Shown: positions 26,767 through 35,616 of the stretch, one piece after another | Layout: every line of letters starts with the position of its first letter | How positions within the stretch are numbered: the first letter of the stretch is position 1 | Source of the DNA: Thomasclavelia ramosa DSM 1402 | GTDB taxonomy: Bacteria; Bacillota_I; Bacilli_A; Erysipelotrichales; Coprobacillaceae | NCBI RefSeq assembly: GCF_014131695.1 | Contig: NZ_CP036346.1 | Span: 2,728,001 to 2,792,000 of the forward strand | Length of the DNA: 64,000 nt | Direction: 5' to 3' | The notes under the pieces: model-generated | Database searches by the model: none | Seen by the model: only the letters and a program-made list of their open reading frames with translations | Told to the model about the DNA's origin: nothing | Translations under genes and position numbers: made by a program

Positions 26767-27567
26767 CTATTCTCCTGCCTTTTCTGTTTTAATGACACTA
26801 ACGCGTCTTGTTCTTTGGAGATTATGTCCCTTATCATTTGTAATTGAATAAATTACTTCATAATCACCAACTTTATCTGTATTAACATTATTTTTTAAAA
26901 TTTTTATATTCTTAGTAATATCATTCCCACTACCATCAGTAGCTTTCACTCCATCAAGAGGATTAAATTTACTATTTTTTAATACCTCAATATCATCAAT
27001 TCCTGTAAGAGTAGGATTATTACCATTTTGTCCAGCTACTATTTTAACTCGTAAACTGGCAGATTGATTTCCTGCCTGATCTTCAACAATTATCCTTTCA
27101 ACATAAGAACCTTTTTCAGTGAACACTTTATGTGTTGACTTCTCACCATTTTCATCAATAAAATATGCAGCTATATCTGAATTATCCTCAACCTTTTCAA
27201 TTAAATCAATTGCATATACTTCAGTATTTAAATGAACATTAAACGTAGATGCTTTTAATGTTACAACTGGTTTAGTTGTATCAACTATCTTTATATAAAA
27301 AGGATATTCAACACCTAAATATGTAGCAGATACTTTATATTCACCAATTTCATTTTTTAAATTCGAAAAATTCAAAATAACTTGTGATAAAATTGCCTCA
27401 TTAGCATTAATATAATCTTGCGGCTTAGTCGATATTTCACTACCATATTCATAAACAAATGTATCTCTTTTGATCGTTAGGGGGGTAACATTGAAGGCAC
27501 AAGCAATTAAAATTATATTTACTATGACAAAGAAGCTTAAAACAACTGATATAATTCGATTTTTCAT
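26767..27567 (-). CDS. Extracellular Ig-like (DUF5011-type) domain protein, possible lipoprotein
   Basis: A 266-residue protein: basic N-terminus, hydrophobic segment with a lipobox-like LIAC (about residue 20-23), then beta-rich Ig-like modules. The module ends GVKATDGSGNDITKNIKI and YEVIYSITNDKGH resemble the DUF5011/HYR repeats of bacterial surface proteins, also seen in the NlpC/P60 protein at 58.2-59.6 kb. The start at 27567 follows GAGGGTG; an upstream in-frame extension lacks a ribosome site. First gene of a unit with rhomboid and DUF188. No enzymatic domain is visible. Confidence 0.72.
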   Translation of the reverse strand: MKNRIISVVLSFFVIVNIILIACAFNVTPLTIKRDTFVYEYGSEISTKPQDYINANEAILSQVILNFSNLKNEIGEYKVSATYLGVEYPFYIKIVDTTKPVVTLKASTFNVHLNTEVYAIDLIEKVEDNSDIAAYFIDENGEKSTHKVFTEKGSYVERIIVEDQAGNQSASLRVKIVAGQNGNNPTLTGIDDIEVLKNSKFNPLDGVKATDGSGNDITKNIKILKNNVNTDKVGDYEVIYSITNDKGHNLQRTRRVSVIKTEKAGE

Positions 27568-27704
27568 GCTATCACCCTCTCCCATCTTTAAATCCATTTT
27601 TCTATATTCACGAACTATCTTATGCTTTTTCCAGCTAAAAATCAATGAGATTTTATGATTATTAAGACTTTTTAAGTTTCAATAATCATAACTTAGAAAT
27701 TTCT

Positions 27705-27740
27705 AAAAAAATTCAAAAAATTACGTTAAAATAATTGAAT
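27705..27740 (-). terminator. Possible terminator after the EAL gene
   Basis: ATTCAA and TTGAAT can pair across an 18-base loop on the minus strand and are followed by a T-run, directly after the stop. The rest of the gap to 27567 is AT-rich with an AATAATCA dyad and nothing else seen. Confidence 0.4.
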
Positions 27741-27744
27741 CTTT

Positions 27745-29976
27745 TTACTTTTTTAATTTTAAAATTTTCTCATACTCATCTAATGGCAGCGGTCGAGCAC
27801 AATAATATCCCTGAATATAATCTACCTTCATTCTAATTAATTCCTCATACTGTCCAGCCTGTTCTACACCTTCAGCTACAACGACTAGCCCTAAAGATTG
27901 AGCTAAACTAATAATCGATTTCAAAATTTCTTTAGCCTTTGAATTGACCTCCAAATCATCAATCATTGTTTTATCAATTTTTAAACAATCGATTGGCATT
28001 GATTCGAGCATCATGATTGAAGAATAACCTGAACCAAAATCATCCATAGATACTGTAATCTTTAATTTCCTAAATTTATTGAGAATATCTTTTAAAATAT
28101 CACGATTATCAAACAGACTTGTTTCCGTCATCTCTAATTCAATTAAATTATAGGGTATCTGATAAGCATCAATTACTTTTAGATAACTTTCAACAAAATC
28201 TTGACGATATAAATGTAATTGCGAAACATTTACCGCTATAGGAGCAACCTCAAGACCATCATCAAGCCATTTACGAATCTGCTTACACGTAATTACAAAA
28301 ACATACTCATCCAATTCAATAATATTACTGCTGCGTTCTAAAACCGGTATAAATTCTCCAGGACTTATCGATCCTAGTTTACTGCTTTTCCACCTAACCA
28401 GCGCCTCAGCTCCATAAAGTCTTTTTTTCTTTGTACTATATTTTGGCTGAAAATAAACTTCAAATTCATGATTATGCAAGGCTTCCTCAAACAAGTCTTC
28501 CAACTCTTTATTTTTATACATTCTTTGACGAATGTTATCATTGTAAAAATTACAATTCTCTAGTTCATGGCGATTTTCATCACGAATCACAGTTGCGGCT
28601 CGATCAACCATTGATTCAATTCGATCATTATAATTTTCAATTAAATAAATCCCAACAATCATTTTAATTCGATAAGCTGCTTCATCATTACTGTTAATTG
28701 CATTTTCCATATTTTTAATCATATACTCTGCCCGCTTTTTCAACTGTGTAACAGAGTCATATTGTAATAAAGCAACAAAGTGATCAGCTTGAATTCGTGC
28801 ACAAAACTCTTTTTCCTGCAACAAATTATTTAAAATTTTAGCTATTTTCACTAAAATAAGATTACCCTCATCATAGCCATATAAATCATTAATATACTGA
28901 AACTTCAAAATATTGAAATAAACCATTGTATATTTAGATTTGGTAGATTTTAAAATATCACCACCAGCCAGTCTAAAGCGTGTATATGAACCGCATCCCG
29001 TTACCTCATCAACTAGTGCCACTTCTTCTAAACGTTTTTGATTATTACGATACATCAATACAATTCGAGTAATTAAATATAAAATTCCTAATAAACAGCA
29101 GCCTAGCATCATATAACCTAAAAAAAGCATTCCATTAATATTATTATCAACCACCGAAGCAGGAATAACACTCAACAAATACCAATCATTAACATCAAGC
29201 TTTTGGTAATACAAATATCTAGCTTCATCTGTCCGATCATACTCTAAAAATCCACTTTTTTCATTTTTAATATTATGTTTTAAATTTTCCAGCTTTTCTT
29301 TATTTTCTTTTGAAATTGCCCCAATATCATCAAAAAAGTTAGAAAATTTAATGCTTGTCTTGTTAGAAGAATCTACAATTTTATCACCATTTTCCTTAAT
29401 AATAAAACTATACCCTAAACCATCAAATGTAGAAACCGATAAAGTCTCTTTATAATACCGTGATGCATAAGCTCCAAAAAGTACACAATGTTGATCATTA
29501 TCAAAGGTTATGGGTAACGTATAAACACTAACTTCTTCACCATCAATCAAATCCGGCAATGTATCAGTAATTGATACTTCACCATTCATCGCTTTATTAA
29601 AACGGGTCATTTGCTGTTCATTTAATAAAATATTATTATCATCTGTCGTATAGGACTGTCCTCTCTCATCAATTATTCCAATTCGTTTAAAATTATTAAT
29701 TTCATTCACTTTTTTTATTTTGTTAATAATTTTGACGGGATCAAAAGCATCCTCTTGGCTAATATAAATTGATAAATTTGCTAAAACTGCAACATTTTTT
29801 TGAATCTCTTTATCAATCACATTTACACTTTGACTAGAAATTTCTGATAACGTATTTAGAACCTGTTCTTGTGAAATTGTTTGAGATTTAAAAGCAAAAA
29901 AAGTTGCGACAACAGCAATGATCAAACATGATATCACGATGTCGACATAGATTCTTTTAAAGTTTTTAATTTTCAT
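27745..29976 (-). CDS. Cyclic-di-GMP phosphodiesterase: dCACHE, degenerate GGDEF, EAL
   Basis: A 743-residue protein: membrane helix (about 8-28), extracellular CACHE-type sensor (about 30-280), membrane helix (about 285-310), a GGDEF domain whose active loop reads QADHF and so should be inactive as a cyclase, and a full EAL domain (about 490-740). EAL motifs are intact: AEALVRW, DDFGSGYSS, LKIDKTMI, VAEGVE and QGYYCARPLP. It should hydrolyse cyclic di-GMP, opposing the two cyclases in this window. The start is ATG 29976, six bases after GGGGTG. Confidence 0.9.
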   Translation of the reverse strand: MKIKNFKRIYVDIVISCLIIAVVATFFAFKSQTISQEQVLNTLSEISSQSVNVIDKEIQKNVAVLANLSIYISQEDAFDPVKIINKIKKVNEINNFKRIGIIDERGQSYTTDDNNILLNEQQMTRFNKAMNGEVSITDTLPDLIDGEEVSVYTLPITFDNDQHCVLFGAYASRYYKETLSVSTFDGLGYSFIIKENGDKIVDSSNKTSIKFSNFFDDIGAISKENKEKLENLKHNIKNEKSGFLEYDRTDEARYLYYQKLDVNDWYLLSVIPASVVDNNINGMLFLGYMMLGCCLLGILYLITRIVLMYRNNQKRLEEVALVDEVTGCGSYTRFRLAGGDILKSTKSKYTMVYFNILKFQYINDLYGYDEGNLILVKIAKILNNLLQEKEFCARIQADHFVALLQYDSVTQLKKRAEYMIKNMENAINSNDEAAYRIKMIVGIYLIENYNDRIESMVDRAATVIRDENRHELENCNFYNDNIRQRMYKNKELEDLFEEALHNHEFEVYFQPKYSTKKKRLYGAEALVRWKSSKLGSISPGEFIPVLERSSNIIELDEYVFVITCKQIRKWLDDGLEVAPIAVNVSQLHLYRQDFVESYLKVIDAYQIPYNLIELEMTETSLFDNRDILKDILNKFRKLKITVSMDDFGSGYSSIMMLESMPIDCLKIDKTMIDDLEVNSKAKEILKSIISLAQSLGLVVVAEGVEQAGQYEELIRMKVDYIQGYYCARPLPLDEYEKILKLKK

Positions 29977-30044
29977 CTCATACACCCCACATTTATCTCT
30001 ACAATATTATATCATTATCGATTAATAAAATCGATTAATTGTAT

Positions 30045-30082
30045 AATTAAGGGTCATATTCGCTTTTGAACATGACCCTTTA
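30045..30082 (-). terminator. Terminator-like hairpin after the first GH20 gene
   Basis: AAGGGTCAT pairs with ATGACCCTT (30049-30057 with 30072-30080); the minus-strand tail is TTAATTAT, a poor T-run. It separates the GH20 gene from the EAL gene. Confidence 0.6.
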
Positions 30083-30087
30083 ACTAA

Positions 30088-33000
30088 TTAACTCTTCTTT
30101 CTTAATCTAACCACAGCTAAAAGTGCAACTAATGATATCATTGCAAATTCAAAGAGCATTGTTTCATCACCTGTTTTAGCATTTTTCTTTGTTTTGTCTG
30201 ATACCTCAGTCCCTGGCTGTTCCTCAACCTTCGGTTCCTCTTTTTGACTAGCTTTAACAGCTTCGATTTTTGTTAATAGAGCATCACTCATTTTATTAAC
30301 ATCTTCACTGCTAACATCATTAGCAATCAGTGCAACTGCCTGACTTAATAATTCTTCTAATTCCTTGACTAACTCAATATCATATTTATCTTTGTTAGCA
30401 AGAACTTGTTTTGCCAATTCAATTTGGAGTAATAAATTATCTTTATTAACAACTTGCTTTAATTCATTGAAAGCTCTTAGTAATTCATCGTAGGCATTTT
30501 GAATAGCACCTTCATTAGCGTCAAGATCCTGATTAACTGTGACGGCCCTTTCATAACCATTTTTAAACGTTTTCCATGATTCTTCAGTATAATCTTCTTC
30601 TTTTAAATCTTTAACCTGTTCAATCAATTTATCTAAATCCTTGCGCTCTACTATTTCTAAAAGTCCTTCAATCGCTTCATTGATTTCTTGTTTTGCATTT
30701 TGTAAAACTATAAGTTCCTTACTGTTATCATCTATTAGTTTTCTTCCTGCTTCATAAGCATCTTGCAATACTTTCAAAGTAGCTGGTCGAAGATTTACTG
30801 CTTCTTTATCCAAAATCTCTTTTGCAACTTCAACGCTTACCTTTAATTCCCGGTAACTAATCAGAATGGCTTTTTCATTTGCAAGATTTGTTAGATTGGC
30901 TTGAACATCTTTTTCAACTACTTCTCCTGCTCCTAGTGCAACTAAGGCATTTGCTTGATCAAGATATCCTTTCATAACCTTAAACATTTCTGCAGAATAA
31001 TCAGTTTCCATCTTAGTAACTTCATCAATCAGTACAACCAGTTCATTAAATGATGATTCCAATGCCCTAAATGTTAAATTATCTAATGCTGTTTGCAGTT
31101 CAGATACCATCTTATCAACATCGCTTTGAGTAATATCCATTCTATCAGCCATTGCTTCAGCTGCTTCTTTGTTTTGTATGAAACTTTGCCAGCTTGAAAC
31201 TGTACTATTTGCTTCACTGTACCCTTCTGCCAGTTTACTCTCCGCCACTTCAAGCACTGTTTCTAAAGCACTTTTATCAACTCTTACAACCTGTTTCTTT
31301 AAATTTGTGTATTTTTTAGACAATTCTTCTTTGAACTTAAGCATTTCTTCTTCACTGATACTTTCTTTTCCTACCACTTCATTTTCAAGATTGGTTAAAT
31401 AAGCCGTGAAAGTTTGATAAGTTTCTTCTTTGATTTGACCGTGGAAATTACCCACATTCATTTCACTTAATTTATCTTTAACTTGACTAATTGTTCTAAG
31501 TAAATCATTTTTAGGATTTTCATATACTTCAATTTCATAAATAGAATATCCATACTTAGCGTTATTAGCAGCTTTTGTACCAATTAATTTAATATAACGT
31601 GCTTCAATATCACCTAATCCAGTATGATTATTTTCCTTAGCTACATTACCAGTTACATTTTTGATCGTAAACCAGTCTTTACCGTTAACTGAGCCTTTTA
31701 ATTCATAGTCCACTCCATAAGCATCTTCCCAGGTAATCTTGATTTGATCAACTTTATAAACTTTATTTAAATCTACCTGGATCCACTGATCATGCGTACG
31801 TGCTGACGCCCAGCGTGATTGCTCAGGACCACTAGCACTTTGATTAATGATTCCATCAAATGCTTTATTTGGTGTTTGATAATCAGTATAGCTGCTTGAA
31901 GCTGTTGCTTTTTTATTCAAAGCAACATTTTCATGAATAACATCTATTCCTGTATCATAAAGATTTTTAATTTCTTCATTATTCAATAAACGATTATAAA
32001 CTTTAATATTATCTAATGTTCCTACTAAATTTTGTCCAATCTTTTGTAGTGGTAAATTGATTGAAGCTGAATCATACCACTTATTCCCCGAATTGGTAAG
32101 AATTGGTCCATTGATTGTTGATTTAACTACTCCATCTAGATAAACATTAGTATATTTTTTATCAGAAGTAAAAGCTAATTGATATAATTTTCCCTTTTCA
32201 AGTTCTATATTATGCTCATAATGATAACTATCACGATCGTACATCAGCTTGTATTTACCATCAATTTCTTTTAAATAGATTTTTCTTGTTTGATACTTTG
32301 TATCAATCCACTGATTACATTCTTCTATTGGCATTGTTTCTTCAAATAATACAATATCGCCTGTTTGTGATTCATCGATTTTTAAATCAAAAGCTAAAGT
32401 ATACGGCCATTTCAATGCACTATGCTGCATTTGTAGATTACCATCACCATTTAATTTCAATGCCTGACCTTCATCAGTTGTTTCAACTGTTGCTTTGATT
32501 GCAGTAGCATCATAACCATTTCCAGAATTATCTTTAATGACTAAATTATCCCCTTGTTTTGAAGTATTTTCCATATCAAAGTCATATACTTTTTCTGTTT
32601 TACTGCTAATTTCTTTATCCATCTCAACATTTGGACCAGTACCTAAAGTATTGACCTCAGCTTTAAATTGGTCATATGACTTGTCATTATCTTTACCGTA
32701 CCAAAAGGTTTGAGCATATATTGGTAAGATACTTTGTGTTCTTGCAAAAACATCATAAACAGAAATCCCATTAAAGATTCCTCGGTCATTCCATAATGAA
32801 ATCGAACCCCCAACAATTTTTGGATGTCCTTCAGCAACATCAACTCCAGCGCCCATTTTATCTCTAAATTTTCCAGCACTTAAGTTATTGTACATTTCTT
32901 CTTCTTTCGCAAAATCTGGATAACCATTATTCCCGCCAGGAACAATATAACCATACTTATTAGTTGCGTTAATTAATTTATAATCCTGATTAAATAATGA

Positions 33001-35274
33001 TTTTAAACTGATTGCATAATTTGCCCAAGCATCCATAATTGGATAATCTGGTATTTTTGTTTTATCAGAATCTACACATCCCATAGAAGCCCATGCCATT
33101 GGCGTTTTACCATATTTATTATAAACAAGATCCATTACGTATTGAGTATACTGGGTCATATCTTCCTTGTATGCACTATTGTACTCATCAAGCCCTACAT
33201 TAAATGCATCGGTTACAAAAACCGGATTATCTCCCCCCATATATTCTTCATATAGATCAGCAATAAATTTATACACTGTTTCTTTTTTATCAGAATTTAA
33301 GCGTATATCTAAATGTGTTCCATCAAATCCTAATTCAGAATTATTGTCAATAAACACTGCTGAATGTGCTGGAGTATCGAACTCAGAAACAATTCTAATT
33401 CCATAATCCTCAGCATAATATTGGAAATCACGATACTCACCTTTTGTATAATAACCATCTGTTGCCGTTAATCCTGGAATATCTGACTCCAATCTAAAAC
33501 GCGAATGACCGTTGTATGAAGTATCATTTAAATGTACTTGAATATCTGTGAACTTGTACCAAGATGCATATTTAACAAAATCTTTTAAATACCACATTGG
33601 CATATATTTACGGGCAACATCCAACATGAATTTACGATATTCATATTTAGCATAATCTCGTGCTTCACCTTTATTAATTGTCAGTGCATCCCCACTTGCA
33701 ACTAATGCTTGTAAAACACTGCGTGTTCCAAAGAAAATACCTTGATAAGTTGTTGACTTAATTGTAATACTATCCCCAATTTCTAATGTATATCCCTGAT
33801 CACCAATAGTGGTATCCGCATTTTCTTTAGTTAATAAAATATCTCCTTTTTTTACTGTTGTATTACTAATTTCTAATTCTAATCCAAATAAATCCTTAAT
33901 ATCATCTTTAGTAATTTGAGCTGCTTTATATAAACTTTCATCTTGAACAATAATTCTAGAATTATTAGTTAATTGATAAGTTCCTGTTGCTCCATTCCAT
34001 TCTTGAATCGTTGGAACTGTAGTAGGGACAGGATTACTATCTAAAGCAACTGAATTTTGCCCTGGAATTATAACTGGAATATTTTTCATTTCCTTAGTTG
34101 CATTAGTTCTTTTATCTTTAATAATATAAGTAACTAACACTTCCTTATCTACCAATGGCTTATGAATCATTCCATTATCTTCAACTACAAAGTCAGTATC
34201 ACTACAAAAAATTTCTGCTACAATATTATCATTATCATAATGATATACTGGCATCTTATCCATATTTGAAGTAATTGTTCCGATTGTAAAATCTTTGGCA
34301 ATATCATCAACTGTAAGACTATTATTTACTTCTTCATAAATTTCCATTTCCCAAATAGAAATCGGTTTAGCACTACCAACACCATTACTTGCTGTAGCAT
34401 ATAAACGAACAAACCGAGCTGTAATTGGATCAAAATCAAATTTTTCCCAACTTCCCTTACCATCATCTACATTTACAAATGTTATCCAATTTTTATCAGT
34501 TCCAACATCATTAGAATATTGCAATACATATTTTGTCGCAAAAGCATTTTCCCAAAAAATATGTATTGATGAAAATGTCATTTCTGCTTCTAAATCAACA
34601 TAGATCCATTGGGGACTCTTAGTAATATTTCCACTTGACCAGCGTTCATTATAATCATTACTGTATTTACCATCAAAGGCTCCACCTGGTCCAAGACGAT
34701 CCAAATTAGCTTCATTGCCAGAAGCATATGCTGGTTTATTTAAAGCAATATTAACTGGATCATTACTAGTATCCTTCTTAACTCTTAAAACTTCTAATTC
34801 TTTTAAACCAATCGTACTTTCTCCGCTCTTAGCTTCAATCAGTTCAATTTTCACATAGCGGGCAATTGTATTTTCTTCCATTTCCCATTCTTCATCGCCA
34901 CCAGTACCCTCTTCGTGGAATAGGACTTGTCCATATTTTTGGTCGGTCTTAGCCACATATAGTTTATAACGAAATGCAAAATTACTAGCCCACTTTAATG
35001 TAATTTTTTCAAAACTTTCCTCTTTCCCTAAATCAACTATAATACTTGGGTTTGTACTAATATTACCTACTTCCCATTTAGTATCCATCTTACCATCAAC
35101 TGCATTGCTCCCCTCATTGCCGGCAATAGCACTACTCGCCACAACCACTTTATCCAATGCGATATTTTCATACTCTTGTTCAGCAGCTACATTTGTAATA
35201 AGTTGGTTAAATGTAGTAAATACCATCAAGAGTGATAATAATGAAATAAAACCTTTCCTTAATATCTTTTCCAT
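30088..35274 (-). CDS. Giant wall-anchored GH20 hexosaminidase with CBM32, LamG and FIVAR modules
   Basis: A 1728-residue secreted protein: signal peptide (about 1-31), two CBM32/F5-8C galactose-binding-like domains (about 34-320), a GH20 accessory domain, a GH20 catalytic barrel (about 545-890; catalytic Asp-Glu in NVGLDEY), a LamG-like domain, a third CBM32, several FIVAR helical repeats, then NAKTGDE, a membrane helix and RLRKKS. GH20 enzymes remove terminal beta-GlcNAc or GalNAc, or lacto-N-biose, from glycans; mucin or milk-type glycans are a plausible target. The ATG at 35274 follows AAAGGGAAG; the longer frame overlaps the leader terminator. Controlled by a RAT/terminator and a dyad pair upstream. 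Confidence 0.9.
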   Translation of the reverse strand: MEKILRKGFISLLSLLMVFTTFNQLITNVAAEQEYENIALDKVVVASSAIAGNEGSNAVDGKMDTKWEVGNISTNPSIIVDLGKEESFEKITLKWASNFAFRYKLYVAKTDQKYGQVLFHEEGTGGDEEWEMEENTIARYVKIELIEAKSGESTIGLKELEVLRVKKDTSNDPVNIALNKPAYASGNEANLDRLGPGGAFDGKYSNDYNERWSSGNITKSPQWIYVDLEAEMTFSSIHIFWENAFATKYVLQYSNDVGTDKNWITFVNVDDGKGSWEKFDFDPITARFVRLYATASNGVGSAKPISIWEMEIYEEVNNSLTVDDIAKDFTIGTITSNMDKMPVYHYDNDNIVAEIFCSDTDFVVEDNGMIHKPLVDKEVLVTYIIKDKRTNATKEMKNIPVIIPGQNSVALDSNPVPTTVPTIQEWNGATGTYQLTNNSRIIVQDESLYKAAQITKDDIKDLFGLELEISNTTVKKGDILLTKENADTTIGDQGYTLEIGDSITIKSTTYQGIFFGTRSVLQALVASGDALTINKGEARDYAKYEYRKFMLDVARKYMPMWYLKDFVKYASWYKFTDIQVHLNDTSYNGHSRFRLESDIPGLTATDGYYTKGEYRDFQYYAEDYGIRIVSEFDTPAHSAVFIDNNSELGFDGTHLDIRLNSDKKETVYKFIADLYEEYMGGDNPVFVTDAFNVGLDEYNSAYKEDMTQYTQYVMDLVYNKYGKTPMAWASMGCVDSDKTKIPDYPIMDAWANYAISLKSLFNQDYKLINATNKYGYIVPGGNNGYPDFAKEEEMYNNLSAGKFRDKMGAGVDVAEGHPKIVGGSISLWNDRGIFNGISVYDVFARTQSILPIYAQTFWYGKDNDKSYDQFKAEVNTLGTGPNVEMDKEISSKTEKVYDFDMENTSKQGDNLVIKDNSGNGYDATAIKATVETTDEGQALKLNGDGNLQMQHSALKWPYTLAFDLKIDESQTGDIVLFEETMPIEECNQWIDTKYQTRKIYLKEIDGKYKLMYDRDSYHYEHNIELEKGKLYQLAFTSDKKYTNVYLDGVVKSTINGPILTNSGNKWYDSASINLPLQKIGQNLVGTLDNIKVYNRLLNNEEIKNLYDTGIDVIHENVALNKKATASSSYTDYQTPNKAFDGIINQSASGPEQSRWASARTHDQWIQVDLNKVYKVDQIKITWEDAYGVDYELKGSVNGKDWFTIKNVTGNVAKENNHTGLGDIEARYIKLIGTKAANNAKYGYSIYEIEVYENPKNDLLRTISQVKDKLSEMNVGNFHGQIKEETYQTFTAYLTNLENEVVGKESISEEEMLKFKEELSKKYTNLKKQVVRVDKSALETVLEVAESKLAEGYSEANSTVSSWQSFIQNKEAAEAMADRMDITQSDVDKMVSELQTALDNLTFRALESSFNELVVLIDEVTKMETDYSAEMFKVMKGYLDQANALVALGAGEVVEKDVQANLTNLANEKAILISYRELKVSVEVAKEILDKEAVNLRPATLKVLQDAYEAGRKLIDDNSKELIVLQNAKQEINEAIEGLLEIVERKDLDKLIEQVKDLKEEDYTEESWKTFKNGYERAVTVNQDLDANEGAIQNAYDELLRAFNELKQVVNKDNLLLQIELAKQVLANKDKYDIELVKELEELLSQAVALIANDVSSEDVNKMSDALLTKIEAVKASQKEEPKVEEQPGTEVSDKTKKNAKTGDETMLFEFAMISLVALLAVVRLRKKS

Positions 35275-35361
35275 AATTCTTCCCTTTCTTTGATTAATAA
35301 AAATCTTACTTATTTTCCCTCTGTGCATGTCCCTCCTTTTTTGAAGCCAGATGTTTTTAGT

Positions 35362-35404
35362 AAAAAAAGACAAGACTAAAAAGCATCTCGCTTTTTCGGT
35401 CTTG
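35362..35404 (-). terminator. Leader terminator of the first GH20 gene
   Basis: CAAGAC/GTCTTG plus inner AAAAAGC/GCTTTTT helix with a 5-base loop, then TC and seven T on the minus strand. Its first arm is the 3' end of the RAT element (35398-35404), so the two structures exclude each other. It lies 87 bases before the gene. Confidence 0.88.
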
Positions 35405-35424
35405 CCTACTGAAAGTAACAATCC
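35398..35424 (-). promoter_or_regulatory. BglG/LicT-type ribonucleic antiterminator (RAT)
   Basis: The minus strand reads GGATTGTTACT, then TTC, AGT and AGGCAAGACC with overlap. This matches the bgl/sac RAT consensus at both conserved ends (GGATTGTTACT and AGGCAARACC). A PRD-containing antiterminator protein would bind the folded RAT and prevent the overlapping terminator. The 27 bases are identical to those at 41561-41587. No such protein is encoded in this window. Confidence 0.85.
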
Positions 35425-35450
35425 TTTGCTATATTTTTAATATAGCACTA

Positions 35451-35480
35451 TTTATACATAAAAGAAATGTGTCTATACAA
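35451..35480 (-). promoter_or_regulatory. Candidate promoter of the first GH20 gene
   Basis: Minus-strand TTGTAT (35475-35480), 18-base spacer, TATAAA (35451-35456), between the operator pair and the RAT. Confidence 0.4.
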
Positions 35481-35484
35481 TTAC

Positions 35485-35529
35485 GGTACAATGTTTCGTA
35501 TAAAAGATATAAACATGGCACAATGTTCC
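35485..35529 (-). promoter_or_regulatory. Pair of dyad operator sites (candidate RpiR sites)
   Basis: GGTACAATGTTTC (35485-35497) and GGCACAATGTTCC (35517-35529) share the dyad pattern GGNACAWTGTNYC, centres 32 bases apart (three helical turns), just upstream of the promoter. The same pattern occurs twice before the next GH20 gene. Binding by the RpiR protein at 41.7-42.6 kb is inferred. Confidence 0.6.
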
Positions 35530-35533
35530 ATAT

Positions 35534-35592
35534 AAAAACCCCCTAAAGTGATAGATATCTAGAATTCTGGACACATATCACTTTATAGAGGG
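35534..35592 (-). terminator. Terminator of the EEP-GH20 gene
   Basis: TAAAGTGATA and TATCACTTTA, extended by CCCTC/GGGGG, form a long stem followed by TTTTT on the minus strand, 25 bases after the stop codon. Confidence 0.85.
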
Positions 35593-35616
35593 TCACCACA
35601 AAAATACTGTTTTTAA

